A DNA stretch of 64,000 nt. Source: Paracoccaceae bacterium. GTDB lineage: Bacteria; Pseudomonadota; Alphaproteobacteria; Rhodobacterales; Rhodobacteraceae. The stretch spans positions 17,646 through 81,645 of the forward strand of contig JASJAR010000023.1 of the NCBI GenBank assembly GCA_030066905.1, in the 5' to 3' direction. How positions within the stretch are numbered: position 1 is the stretch's first letter; every line of letters begins with the position of its first letter. Positions 45,262 through 53,318 of the stretch are shown here, piece by piece. A model generated the notes under the pieces. It saw nothing but the letters and a program-made list of their open reading frames with translations. It was not told where the DNA came from and made no database searches. Made by a program: the position numbers and the translations under genes.

Positions 45262-46500
45262 TCAGGCGGCCCGTTCGAGACCGAAACTGTCGTGGAGGGC
45301 CTGTACCGCAAGCTCCATGTATTTCCGGTCGATCAGCACCGAAATCTTGATTTCGGAGGTGGTGATGACGCGGATGTTGATGCCCTCGTCGCGGAGCGCG
45401 CGGAACATCTGCGCCGCGACCCCGGCATGGCTGCGCATCCCGATGCCGACGACGGAGACCTTCGAGACGTCCGTGTCGGCGACGAGATCGTGGAAATTGA
45501 TCTCGCCCTTCGCCTTGGCCTCGACCATCGCCTTTTCGGCCCGGGCCACCTGATCGACCGGGCAGGAGAAGGTCATGTCGGTGCGCCCGTCCTCGGAGAT
45601 GTTCTGGACGATCATGTCGACATTCACCCCGGCCTCCGAGAGCGGCGTGAAGATCGCCGCCGCGATCCCGGGGCGGTCGGCGACGGAGACGAGGGTCATC
45701 TTCGCCTCGTCGCGCGAATAGGCGACACCTGCGACGACATTGCTTTCCATGATGTCCTCCTCGGCACAGACGAGCGTGCCTGCGTTTTCGTCGTTGTCCT
45801 CGAAGCTCGACAGCACGCGCAGGCGCACCTTGTAGCGCATGGCAAGCTCGACCGACCGGGTTTGCAGGACCTTGGCCCCGAGCGAGGCAAGCTCGAGCAT
45901 TTCCTCGAACGCGATCTTTTCGAGCTTGCGGGCCTTGTCTGTGATCCTGGGATCGGTGGTGTAGACGCCATCGACATCGGTGTAGATGTCGCAGCGCTCG
46001 GCGCCGAAGGCGGCGGCGAAGGCCACCGCGGTGGTGTCGGACCCGCCCCGGCCGAGCGTCGTTATGCGGCCCTCCGGCGAGACACCCTGAAAGCCCGCCA
46101 CCACGGCGACCTTCATGCCTTCGGCGAATTTCGCGGCGATGTTCCCGGTGGGGATCTCCTCGATGCGTGCCGCGCCGTGGGCGGAGGTCGTACGGAGCGG
46201 CACCTGCCAGCCCTGCCAGGAGCGCGCCGGGACCTCCATTTCCTGCAAGGTCAGCGCCATGAGCCCGGCGGTGACGTTTTCGCCCGAGGAGACGACCGCG
46301 TCGTATTCGCGGGCATCGTAGAGCGGGGCGACGTCGTCGACGAGCCCGACGAGCTTGTTGGTTTCGCCGGCCATGGCCGACACGATGACGATCACCTCAT
46401 AGCCCGCCGCGACCTCGCGGCCCACGCGCTTGGCCGCACGGCGGATGCGGTCGGGTGTGGCGACAGAGGTGCCGCCGAATTTCATCACCAATATGGGCAT
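45262..46500 (-). CDS. lysC: Aspartate kinase
   Basis: A 412-residue enzyme phosphorylating aspartate, the first step to lysine, threonine and methionine. Kinase domain with VMKFGGTSVA (about 4-13), FQGVSPEGRITTLGRGGSDTTAVAFAAAF (about 158-186) and DVDGVYTTDPRI (about 200-211); two ACT domains follow (from about 260; VSVADRPGIAAAIF and VSVVGIGMRSHAGVAAQMF), implying feedback control by lysine or threonine. Typical monofunctional length. Confidence 0.97.
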   Translation of the reverse strand: MPILVMKFGGTSVATPDRIRRAAKRVGREVAAGYEVIVIVSAMAGETNKLVGLVDDVAPLYDAREYDAVVSSGENVTAGLMALTLQEMEVPARSWQGWQVPLRTTSAHGAARIEEIPTGNIAAKFAEGMKVAVVAGFQGVSPEGRITTLGRGGSDTTAVAFAAAFGAERCDIYTDVDGVYTTDPRITDKARKLEKIAFEEMLELASLGAKVLQTRSVELAMRYKVRLRVLSSFEDNDENAGTLVCAEEDIMESNVVAGVAYSRDEAKMTLVSVADRPGIAAAIFTPLSEAGVNVDMIVQNISEDGRTDMTFSCPVDQVARAEKAMVEAKAKGEINFHDLVADTDVSKVSVVGIGMRSHAGVAAQMFRALRDEGINIRVITTSEIKISVLIDRKYMELAVQALHDSFGLERAA

Positions 46501-46563
46501 CTGCCCGCCGTCCCTTGTTCCGGAGCCGGTCCTTACGCAAGGGCCCCGGCGGGTGCAAGGCGG

Positions 46564-46980
46564 TCAGTTGGTCTTGGCGCGGGGGGTGAAGGGCAGCGGT
46601 GCCACCGGCACGCCGTCCTCGATGAGCGCTTTTGCGTCCTCGGGTTTGGCCTCCCCGTAGATCGACCGGTGCGGGCGCTCGCCTTCATGCATCGCCCGCG
46701 CCTCGGCGGCGAATTCGAGCCCGACATAGTCGGAGTTCTTCTCGACCTCGGTGCGGAGTTTGGCCAGTGCCTTTTCCTTCTCGGTTTCGGCCGACGTGAG
46801 CGAGGCGGCCTTGTCGGCCGGGCGCACCTTCGGCGCCATCAGCGCCTTATCAACCTGCCTCGCCCCGCACTCGGGGCAGGCCAGTTGCCCGGCGGCCGCC
46901 AGCGTGTCGAACGCCTCGCCCGAGGCGAACCAGCTTTCGAAGTCGTGGCCTTCGGCGCATCTGAGGGCGTATCGGATCAT
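46564..46980 (-). CDS. DUF1178 family protein
   Basis: A 138-residue protein with a zinc-ribbon-like N-terminus (MIRYALRCAEGHDFESWF, then CPECGARQVDKALMAPKV around 35-52) and the conserved C-terminal segment RPHRSIYGEAKPEDAKALIEDGVPVAPLP. Function unknown; widespread in alphaproteobacteria. Downstream of the Nudix gene in the same direction. Confidence 0.93.
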   Translation of the reverse strand: MIRYALRCAEGHDFESWFASGEAFDTLAAAGQLACPECGARQVDKALMAPKVRPADKAASLTSAETEKEKALAKLRTEVEKNSDYVGLEFAAEARAMHEGERPHRSIYGEAKPEDAKALIEDGVPVAPLPFTPRAKTN

Positions 46981-47069
46981 CGGGGCAGCCCCTCCGCGGG
47001 GTCGGTCGTCATGACGCTGTTACCGTCAGAAATATCCCCATTTCGGGCGCGATCAATGCCCGTCCGGCC

Positions 47070-47531
47070 TCAGCGGCGCAGCGCGGCGGGGTCGAAACCC
47101 TTGATGAGCCGCGAAAGTTCCTTCTCGCCGATCTCGGCCGCGGCCTTCTTGAGACTGAACCATTTGCGCCGCCGTTCGCTGCGTTCCGGCCAGGTGCCGA
47201 GCAGGCGGCCCACCTTCACGGGATAGACGGCGACCATGCAGGGCAGGGCGGCGTCGAGATCGGCGTGCTTGACGTATGAGAAGACGCCGATACAGACCGG
47301 TGCGACCTTGCCCTCGACACCGGCCTCTTCGTGGGCCTCGCGGAGCGCGGCAGCCGGGGGTCTTTCGCCCGCCTCGGGCCAGCCTTTCGGGATCACCCAG
47401 CGGCCGGTGCGCCGGGAGGTCACGAGCAGCACCTGGAGCTTGCCGTTGCGCTCGCGCCAGCAGAGCCCGCCGTATTGGGTGCGTGCGCCGCCGATCCGGC
47501 GGGCCAGTTTCTTGAAGCTGGGATGGCTCAT
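47070..47531 (-). CDS. Nudix hydrolase
   Basis: A 153-residue Nudix protein; the box GxxEx7RExxEExG is present as PEAGERPPAAALREAHEEAGV (about 60-80). The similarity (YGGLCWRERNGKLQVLLVTSRRTGRWVIPKGWPE) is to the diphosphoinositol-polyphosphate-type or general Nudix group. It hydrolyses an X-linked nucleoside diphosphate or a diphosphate; substrate not predictable. Confidence 0.92.
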   Translation of the reverse strand: MSHPSFKKLARRIGGARTQYGGLCWRERNGKLQVLLVTSRRTGRWVIPKGWPEAGERPPAAALREAHEEAGVEGKVAPVCIGVFSYVKHADLDAALPCMVAVYPVKVGRLLGTWPERSERRRKWFSLKKAAAEIGEKELSRLIKGFDPAALRR

Positions 47532-47617
47532 CGTCGGGCGAGCCTAGCATGGGCGGCGCCGGGTAAGAACCCGGTTGCCGGAGACCGTCGAGCGTTGACG
47601 GATTGTGCTGCGCCCAC

Positions 47618-48772
47618 ATGTTGGAGCCCTGGGACTCGGAGCGCGCGGTGGACCAAGCCAAACCGATCGGCCCCCTGATGCTGGGCCACGACATCTACCG
47701 GGCGTCGAGCTATGGCGCCGGGCATCCTTTGCGCATCCCGCGGGTGTCGACGGTGATGGACCTTTCCCGGGCGCTGGGCTGGCTGCCGCCGGGGCGGTTC
47801 CGGACCTCCCCGCGGGCCAAGCCGGCAGCACTGACGGGATTCCATACGCCCGACTATCTCGCCGCCCTCGAAGCGGCCGAGACCGACGGCGCGGTGAGCG
47901 AGGCCGTGCGCGCCCGCCACGGGCTCGGGACGACGGCGAACCCGGTCTTCCCGGAGGTCTGGCGGCGGCCGGCGACCTCCGCCGGGGGGTCGCTTCTGGC
48001 CGGCGAGCTGCTCGCGCGCGGCGGGGTCGTCTACCACCCCGCCGGCGGCACCCACCATGCCTTTCCCGACCGCGCGGCGGGGTTCTGCTATCTCAACGAC
48101 CCGGTGCTGGCGATGCTGTCGCTGAGGCGCAGCGGGGCGCGGCGGCTGGCTTACGTCGATATCGACGCCCATCACGGCGACGGGGTGGAGGCGGCGTTCG
48201 AGGACGACCCCGACACGCTGGTGATCTCGGTCCATGAAGAGCGGCGCTGGCCGTTCACCGGGGCGCTGGAGGACGAAGGCGCGGGCCAGGTCTTCAACCT
48301 GCCGGTGCCGCGGGGGCTCAACGACGACGAGATGGCGGCGATCCGGGACGAGTTGATCCTGCCGCGGGTGGCTGCGTTCCGGCCCGATGCCGTCGTGCTG
48401 CAATGCGGGGCGGACGGGGTGGAGGAGGACCCGCTGTCGCGTCTGTCGCTGTCGAACAACGCCCATTGGGCGGTTGTCGCCGCCCTGCGGCCGCTCAGCC
48501 CCCGCTACCTCGTGCTCGGCGGCGGGGGGTACAACCCCTGGTCGGTCGGCCGGCTCTGGACCGGCGTCTGGGCGACGCTCTCGGGTGCGGAGATCCCGGA
48601 CCGGCTGCCGCCGGCGGGCGAGGCGATCCTCCGGGCTCTGGTTTGGCACCGTCCGGGGCGGCCCCGCCCGACGCCGCCGGCCTGGCTGACGACGCTGCGC
48701 GACGCGCCGCGCCATGGCCCGGTCCGCGCGGAGGTCCGGGCCGGGCTCCGCGCCCTTGCCGGGCGGCGCTAG
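47618..48772 (+). CDS. Histone deacetylase-fold (acetoin-utilisation/AcuC-like) protein
   Basis: A 384-residue arginase/deacetylase-fold zinc amidohydrolase. Active-site elements: GGTHHAF (about 148-154), the zinc-binding DIDAHHGDGVEAAF (about 181-194), the third ligand in QCGADG (about 267-272), and GGGGYN (about 308-313). Bacterial members deacetylate acetyl-lysine, acetylpolyamines or similar amides. The region before MLGHDIYR looks genuine (DQAKPIGP), so the ATG at 47618 is used; an ATG at 47678 is possible. Confidence 0.92.
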   Translation: MLEPWDSERAVDQAKPIGPLMLGHDIYRASSYGAGHPLRIPRVSTVMDLSRALGWLPPGRFRTSPRAKPAALTGFHTPDYLAALEAAETDGAVSEAVRARHGLGTTANPVFPEVWRRPATSAGGSLLAGELLARGGVVYHPAGGTHHAFPDRAAGFCYLNDPVLAMLSLRRSGARRLAYVDIDAHHGDGVEAAFEDDPDTLVISVHEERRWPFTGALEDEGAGQVFNLPVPRGLNDDEMAAIRDELILPRVAAFRPDAVVLQCGADGVEEDPLSRLSLSNNAHWAVVAALRPLSPRYLVLGGGGYNPWSVGRLWTGVWATLSGAEIPDRLPPAGEAILRALVWHRPGRPRPTPPAWLTTLRDAPRHGPVRAEVRAGLRALAGRR

Positions 48773-48810
48773 GTTGGGGTGTCGGCTGGTTCCCTCTCGG
48801 GGCGCCGTGT

Positions 48811-48988
48811 TTGGCCCTGAGCGGACGTGTGGGGTCAGCGCTCCCTGAACCAAGGTCCCACACGTCCCGGGCTTGACCCGGGACCTCGATCGACTTGGCA
48901 CCCCGGCGGATCGGGGCCCCGGATCACGTCCGGGGCGGGTTTTGCCAAGAGCTGCCGGAGCAAGACCCGAACGGCCCCTTCCGGCCAA
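48811..48988. repeat. Nested-palindrome repeat, full-length copy
   Basis: 178 bp, the same length as the type copy but inverted in its core: starts TTGGCCCTGAGCGGACGTGT, palindromes GTCCCGGGCTTGACCCGGGAC (48864) and GGGGCCCCGGATCACGTCCGGGG (to 48935), and ends in AACGGCCCCTTCCGGCCAA. Confidence 0.82.
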
Positions 48989-49026
48989 GACCGGCCCTTG
49001 CGGCCGACACCGATGCCTGCCGGGCC

Positions 49027-49758
49027 TCACCCCGCGAAAGCCTCCCGGTCGATGGTCAGGACCACCCGGCTGCCGGCGAACCAGGTGCGGCCGAATTCCA
49101 CCACGCGGCCGTCGGCGTCCACGTTGACCGAGGAGGTATGCAGGAGCGGGTCGCCTTCGGAGAGACCGAGATGGAGCGCGATGTCGGGTGTGGCGCGTTC
49201 GGCCGAGAGGCGGGTCGAGGCGCGGGTGTAGTCGGCAACGCCCACCTCGGCGAGCGCGGCGGTGATGCTGCTGGTGCGCCCCAGTGCCGCCGCGAGCCCC
49301 GGCAGGCGGTGCTCGGGGAACCGGCTTTCGGCCATCGCCATCGGGGCGCCGTCGGCGAAGGAGACCGCCGCATAGACGCAGACCGGCGCCCCCTGGGGCA
49401 GCTTCAGAATGCGCGCGTCGTCGGCGGTGGCCTCGCGGATGTCCACCGAGAGCACCTTCTTGTCGGGGGTCAGCCCCGCGGCGAGGAGGTTCTGGTGGAA
49501 CCGGACCCGGGTGCCGAGACGGTAGTCGATGGGACGCCCGACGACGACCGTTCCCGACCCGCGGCGCGATCTGACGAGCCCTTCCCCGGCGAGCACCTGC
49601 AAGGCATGGCGCACGGTATGCCGGTTGACGCCGAACCGGTCGGCCAGAGCGCTCTCGGCAGGAAGCTTGGCGCCGGGCGGATAGGCGCCCTCGGCGATAT
49701 CGCCGCGCAGCGCCTGGGCGATGAACTGAAAGAGCGGTGTTCGCTTTGGGGCCGTCAT
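49027..49758 (-). CDS. phnF: GntR/HutC-family regulator of phosphonate metabolism
   Basis: A 243-residue repressor: N-terminal winged helix (LPAESALADRFGVNRHTVRHALQVLAGEGLVRSRRGSGTVV, about 30-72) and C-terminal UTRA effector domain. The position divergent to phnG is typical of PhnF. The start MTAPKR is preferred over one five codons upstream. Its likely operator is in the 98-nt gap to phnG, where TGTCTAG occurs twice. Confidence 0.93.
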   Translation of the reverse strand: MTAPKRTPLFQFIAQALRGDIAEGAYPPGAKLPAESALADRFGVNRHTVRHALQVLAGEGLVRSRRGSGTVVVGRPIDYRLGTRVRFHQNLLAAGLTPDKKVLSVDIREATADDARILKLPQGAPVCVYAAVSFADGAPMAMAESRFPEHRLPGLAAALGRTSSITAALAEVGVADYTRASTRLSAERATPDIALHLGLSEGDPLLHTSSVNVDADGRVVEFGRTWFAGSRVVLTIDREAFAG

Positions 49759-49821
49759 CGAAGCGTCATCCAAATTTCACATAGGCGGGACTGGCGGGCT
49801 GCGCGGGTTTCGGTCATAATG

Positions 49822-49856
49822 TGTCTAGTTGTATAGGAATGCAAGGACCTGTCTAG
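49822..49856 (+). promoter_or_regulatory. Candidate PhnF operator: paired TGTCTAG
   Basis: TGTCTAG at 49822-49828 and again at 49850-49856, the second touching the GTG start codon of phnG and following its AAGGA ribosome-binding site. GntR/HutC proteins commonly bind near such TCTAGA-like or TCTA-like half-sites. The distance between repeats is 28 bp. Assignment inferred. Confidence 0.4.
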
Positions 49857-50306
49857 GTGGCCGATGCACCTTCCGAAAACCGCCGCCGCTGGATGGGGCT
49901 TCTGGCCCGGTCCCCGGCGCGCGCGGCAGAGCTCGCAGCCGAGGCCGGGCTCGATGCCCCCCACACGCTCCTGCGCCACCCAGAGATCGGCAGCGTCATG
50001 GTGCGCGGCCGGGTCGGGGCCACGGGCGGGGCCTTCAACTTGGGCGAAATGACGGTGACGCGGTGCAGTCTCCGCCTCGCCTCAGGCGCGGTGGGCCACG
50101 GCTATGTCCAGGGACGGCACCGGGAGGGGGCGCGGGCCGCGGCACTCATCGATGCGCTGATGCAGACGCCCGAGGCGCCGCGCGTCGAGGCCGGGGTGCT
50201 GGCCCGGCTTCGGGCCGAGGAGGCGGCCTGCCGGGCGCGGCGCGCCGGCAAGGCGGCGGCGACGAAGGTTGAGTTCTTCACGATGACCCGGGGAGAGAAT
50301 GCATGA
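49857..50306 (+). CDS. phnG: C-P lyase complex subunit PhnG
   Basis: A 149-residue PhnG protein with the family pattern (RRRWMGLLARSPARAAELAAEAGL; GRVGATGGAFNLGEMTVTRCSLRLASGAVGHGYVQGR). With PhnH, I, J it forms the core complex that attaches the ribose triphosphate of ATP to phosphonates. GTG start with AAGGA 9 nt upstream. The stop overlaps phnH by 4 nt. Confidence 0.95.
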   Translation: MADAPSENRRRWMGLLARSPARAAELAAEAGLDAPHTLLRHPEIGSVMVRGRVGATGGAFNLGEMTVTRCSLRLASGAVGHGYVQGRHREGARAAALIDALMQTPEAPRVEAGVLARLRAEEAACRARRAGKAAATKVEFFTMTRGENA

Positions 50307-50869
50307 GCGACGTCCCGGCCCTAGAAGGCGGTTTCGCCGACCCCGCACGCGAAGCGGCGGCGGCGTTTCGCGGCCTCCTCGGCGCGATGGCGCGGCCCGG
50401 CCGGATCGAACCCTGCGGCGGGGCGGTGCCGCCGGCACCGATGTCGATTGCCGCCGGCAGCGCGCTCCTGGTTTTGTGCGACCCCGACACGCCGCTCCAT
50501 CTGGCCGGGCCGTTCGACACCGCCGAGCTCGGCGACTGGGTTGCGTTTCACACCGGCGCGCCGCTGGCAAGCGCAAGCGAGTGCCGCTTCGCCGTCGGCC
50601 CCTGGGAGGCGCTTCAGCCGCTCGACCGGTTCGCGATGGGCACGCCGGAATACCCCGACCGCTCCGCCACGCTGATCGTCGAGATGGCGGACCTCGCCGC
50701 CCACGGCGCGCGGCTGACAGGGCCCGGGATCGAGACGGAGGCGTTCCTGTCGCTGCCCGAGATCGCGGCATTCGAGACCAACCGGCGGGCCTTTCCGCGC
50801 GGCCTCGATTTCATCCTGACCAAGGGGTGCCATGTGGCGGCCCTACCGCGGACGACCAAGGTGGAGTAG
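50303..50869 (+). CDS. phnH: C-P lyase complex subunit PhnH
   Basis: A 188-residue PhnH, a core-complex subunit with a PLP-transferase-like fold lacking PLP function: GGFADPAREAAAAFRGLLGAMARPG (about 8-32), and FPRGLDFILTKGCHVAALPRTT at the C-terminus. Full length. 4-nt overlap with phnG and 3 nt to phnI. Confidence 0.95.
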   Translation: MSDVPALEGGFADPAREAAAAFRGLLGAMARPGRIEPCGGAVPPAPMSIAAGSALLVLCDPDTPLHLAGPFDTAELGDWVAFHTGAPLASASECRFAVGPWEALQPLDRFAMGTPEYPDRSATLIVEMADLAAHGARLTGPGIETEAFLSLPEIAAFETNRRAFPRGLDFILTKGCHVAALPRTTKVE

Positions 50870-50872
50870 GGA

Positions 50873-51961
50873 ATGTATGTTGCGGTGAAAGGCGGCGAAC
50901 GCGCCATCGAGAACGCCCATGACTGGCTCGCCGAGGAGCGCCGGGGCGACCGCGATGTCGCCGAACTGACGGTTGCGCAGATCCGCGAGCAGCTCGCACT
51001 GGCGGTGAACCGGGTGATGGCCGAGGGCTCGCTTTACGACCCCGACCTCGCCGCACTGGCGATCAAACAGGCGCGGGGCGACCTCATCGAGGCGGTGTTT
51101 CTGATCCGGGCCTACCGGACGACCCTGCCGCGCTTCGGCTATACCGCACCGGTCGATACCGGCGCGATGCGCTGCGACCGGCGGATATCGGCCACCTACA
51201 AGGACCTCCCCGGCGGCCAGGTCCTGGGGCCGACCTTCGATTACACCCACCGGCTGATCGACTTCAAACTCGCCGCCGACGGGCAGGCGCCCGAGGTCCG
51301 CCCGGCGCGCGAGGGCGCCGCGGAGCCGGTGCCCCATGTGACCGGGTTTCTGAACGCCGAAGGTCTCATAGAAACCGCCGGGGACGACGGCGACGCGCCC
51401 GGCGACCTGACCCGGGAACCCCTCGAACTTCCCGCCGACCGGGCCTTGCGGCTCCAGGCGCTGGCGCGGGCCGACGAGGGCTTCACCCTCGGCATGGCCT
51501 ATTCCACCCAGCGCGGCTACGGGCGCACCCATGCTTTCGTGGGCGAATTGAGGATCGGGGCGGTGGCCGTCGAGATGGAGGTCCCCGAGCTTGGGTTCTC
51601 CATCGAGATCGGCGAGGTGGTGCTCACCGAATGCGAGACGGTGAACCAGTTCAAGGGGTCGAAGACCGAGCCGCCGCAGTTCACCCGGGGCTACGGGCTT
51701 GTCTTCGGCCAGTCCGAGCGGAAGGCGATCTCGATGAGTCTTGTGGACCGGGCGCTCCGCTGGGAGGAGCTTGGCGAGGACGACACCGGAGCGCCGGCGC
51801 AGGATGCCGAGTTCGTGCTCTACCATGGCGACAACATCCAGGCGACCGGGTTTCTCGAACATATCAAGCTGCCCCATTACGTGGATTTCCAGTCCGAGCT
51901 GGAGCTCATCCGGAAGCTCAGGCGGGAGGCGGTTGAGGCCGTGCCGGAGGCGGCGGAATGA
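50873..51961 (+). CDS. phnI: C-P lyase complex subunit PhnI
   Basis: A 362-residue PhnI. With PhnG, H and L it displaces adenine from ATP by the phosphonate, giving ribose-1-phosphonate-5-triphosphate. Family segments: MYVAVKGGERAIENAHDWLAEERRGD at the start and HVDFQSELELIRKLR-like (HYVDFQSELELIRKLRREA) at the end. In most clusters phnJ follows at once; here 152 nt of repeat and a DUF559 gene intervene. Confidence 0.96.
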   Translation: MYVAVKGGERAIENAHDWLAEERRGDRDVAELTVAQIREQLALAVNRVMAEGSLYDPDLAALAIKQARGDLIEAVFLIRAYRTTLPRFGYTAPVDTGAMRCDRRISATYKDLPGGQVLGPTFDYTHRLIDFKLAADGQAPEVRPAREGAAEPVPHVTGFLNAEGLIETAGDDGDAPGDLTREPLELPADRALRLQALARADEGFTLGMAYSTQRGYGRTHAFVGELRIGAVAVEMEVPELGFSIEIGEVVLTECETVNQFKGSKTEPPQFTRGYGLVFGQSERKAISMSLVDRALRWEELGEDDTGAPAQDAEFVLYHGDNIQATGFLEHIKLPHYVDFQSELELIRKLRREAVEAVPEAAE

Positions 51962-51976
51962 GGGCTGTGGCTGCAG

Positions 51977-52110
51977 CCCCCTCCCTGGCCCTCCCCCCGG
52001 TGGGGGGAGGGGACGCCTGCGTCGAGGTTAACGCCTCCTTAGAGAATCTGCGCACAGGCTGCCGCCCATCGTCCCCTCCCCCCACCGGGGGGAGGGTTAG
52101 GGAGGGGGGT
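51977..52110. repeat. Inverted pair of 38-bp palindromic repeats
   Basis: Left arm 51977-52014 and right arm 52071-52110 are near-identical inverted copies, each itself palindromic (CTCCCCCCGGTGGGGGGAG), separated by 56 nt. The right arm ends in GGAGGGGGGT, which serves as the ribosome-binding region of the DUF559 gene starting at 52114. The pair lies between phnI and that gene. Confidence 0.85.
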
Positions 52111-52113
52111 AAA

Positions 52114-52458
52114 ATGTCCGGGTTCCAAAACGACCGCCAGAGACAGACCGCCAAACGTCTCCGCCGCGAGATGACCGACGCCGAACGCCGGCTCTGGTAT
52201 CACCTCCGCGCGCACCGTTTCTTCGGGCTCTCGGTGCGCCGCCAGGCCCCCATCGGCCCCTATATCGTCGACTTCCTGATTCCGTCGCGCCGTACCGTCA
52301 TCGAAGTCGACGGCGGCCATCACGACGCGGCCACCGATGCCGCCCGCACCGCCTTCCTCAACGCCAAGGGCTACCGCGTCCTGCGCCTGTGGAACCTCGA
52401 CGTTCTGACCAACACCGAAGGTGTGCTCGCCCATCTCGCCGCGGAACTGACCCGATGA
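52114..52458 (+). CDS. DUF559 endonuclease-like protein
   Basis: A 114-residue DUF559 protein of the Vsr/restriction-endonuclease-like fold: RREMTDAERRLWYHLR (about 12-27), GLSVRRQAPIGPYIVDFL (about 33-50; Asp48 a candidate metal ligand), VIEVDGGHHD (about 59-68; Glu61 and Asp63), then GYRVLRLWNLDVL. DUF559 genes are mobile-looking and frequently adjoin the CTCCCCCCGG-type palindrome. It is inserted between phnI and phnJ, and its stop overlaps the phnJ start (ATGA). Activity unproven. Confidence 0.93.
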   Translation: MSGFQNDRQRQTAKRLRREMTDAERRLWYHLRAHRFFGLSVRRQAPIGPYIVDFLIPSRRTVIEVDGGHHDAATDAARTAFLNAKGYRVLRLWNLDVLTNTEGVLAHLAAELTR

Positions 52459-53318
52459 CCGACCAGCATTACAACTTCGCCTATCTCGACGAGCAGACAA
52501 AGCGGATGATACGTCGCGCGCTTCTCAAAGCCGTCGCGCTCCCCGGCTACCAGGTGCCTTTCGCCTCCCGGGAAATGCCAATGCCTTACGGTTGGGGCAC
52601 CGGCGGGGTGCAGGTGACGGCGGCCACGCTGACGCCGGACGATACGCTGAAGGTGATCGACCAGGGTGCGGACGACACCACCAACGCGGTCTCGATCCGG
52701 AAGTTCTTCGAACGCACCGCCGGGGTCGCGACGACCACGGCCACCGCAGAGGCCAGCGTCATCCAGACCCGCCACCGGATCCCCGAAGAGGACCTCACCG
52801 AGGATCAGATCCTCGTCTATCAGGTGCCGATCCCGGAGCCTTTGCGGTTCCTCGAACCCCGCGAGACCGAGACCCGGAAGATGCATGCGCTCGAAGAATA
52901 CGGCGCGATGCATGTCAAACTCTACGAAGACATCTCGCGCCACGGCCATATCGCCACCGCCTATGCCTACCCGGTGAAGGTCGAGGAGCGTTATGTGATG
53001 GACCCTTCGCCGATCCCGAAGTTCGACAACCCCAAGCTCGAAAGCCGCGCCCTTCAGCTCTTCGGAGCCGGGCGCGAGCACCGCATCTATGCCCTGCCGC
53101 CCCATACCAAGGCCGTTTCGCTCGATTTCGACGACCACCCGTTCGACCCCTCGAAAGCGCCCCATCCTTGCGGGCTTTGCGGCGCCGAGACGAGCTACCT
53201 CGACGAGATCATCACCGACGATCGGGGCGGGCGGCTCTTTGCCTGTTCGGACACCGACTTTTGCGCGCGGCGGCGCGCGGCGGGCCATGTCGGTCCTGCT
53301 TTGGAGGCCGCCCTATGA
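52455..53318 (+). CDS. phnJ: Carbon-phosphorus lyase catalytic subunit PhnJ
   Basis: A 287-residue radical SAM enzyme that cleaves the C-P bond of ribose-1-phosphonate-5-phosphate, giving alkane and the 5-phosphoribosyl 1,2-cyclic phosphate. The signature Cx2Cx21Cx5C is intact at the C-terminus (CGLC...ACSDTDFC); three cysteines bind the 4Fe-4S cluster and the other makes the thiyl radical. N-terminus NFAYLDEQTKRMIRRALLKAVALPGYQVPF is typical. It overlaps both neighbours by 4 nt. Confidence 0.97.
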   Translation: MTDQHYNFAYLDEQTKRMIRRALLKAVALPGYQVPFASREMPMPYGWGTGGVQVTAATLTPDDTLKVIDQGADDTTNAVSIRKFFERTAGVATTTATAEASVIQTRHRIPEEDLTEDQILVYQVPIPEPLRFLEPRETETRKMHALEEYGAMHVKLYEDISRHGHIATAYAYPVKVEERYVMDPSPIPKFDNPKLESRALQLFGAGREHRIYALPPHTKAVSLDFDDHPFDPSKAPHPCGLCGAETSYLDEIITDDRGGRLFACSDTDFCARRRAAGHVGPALEAAL

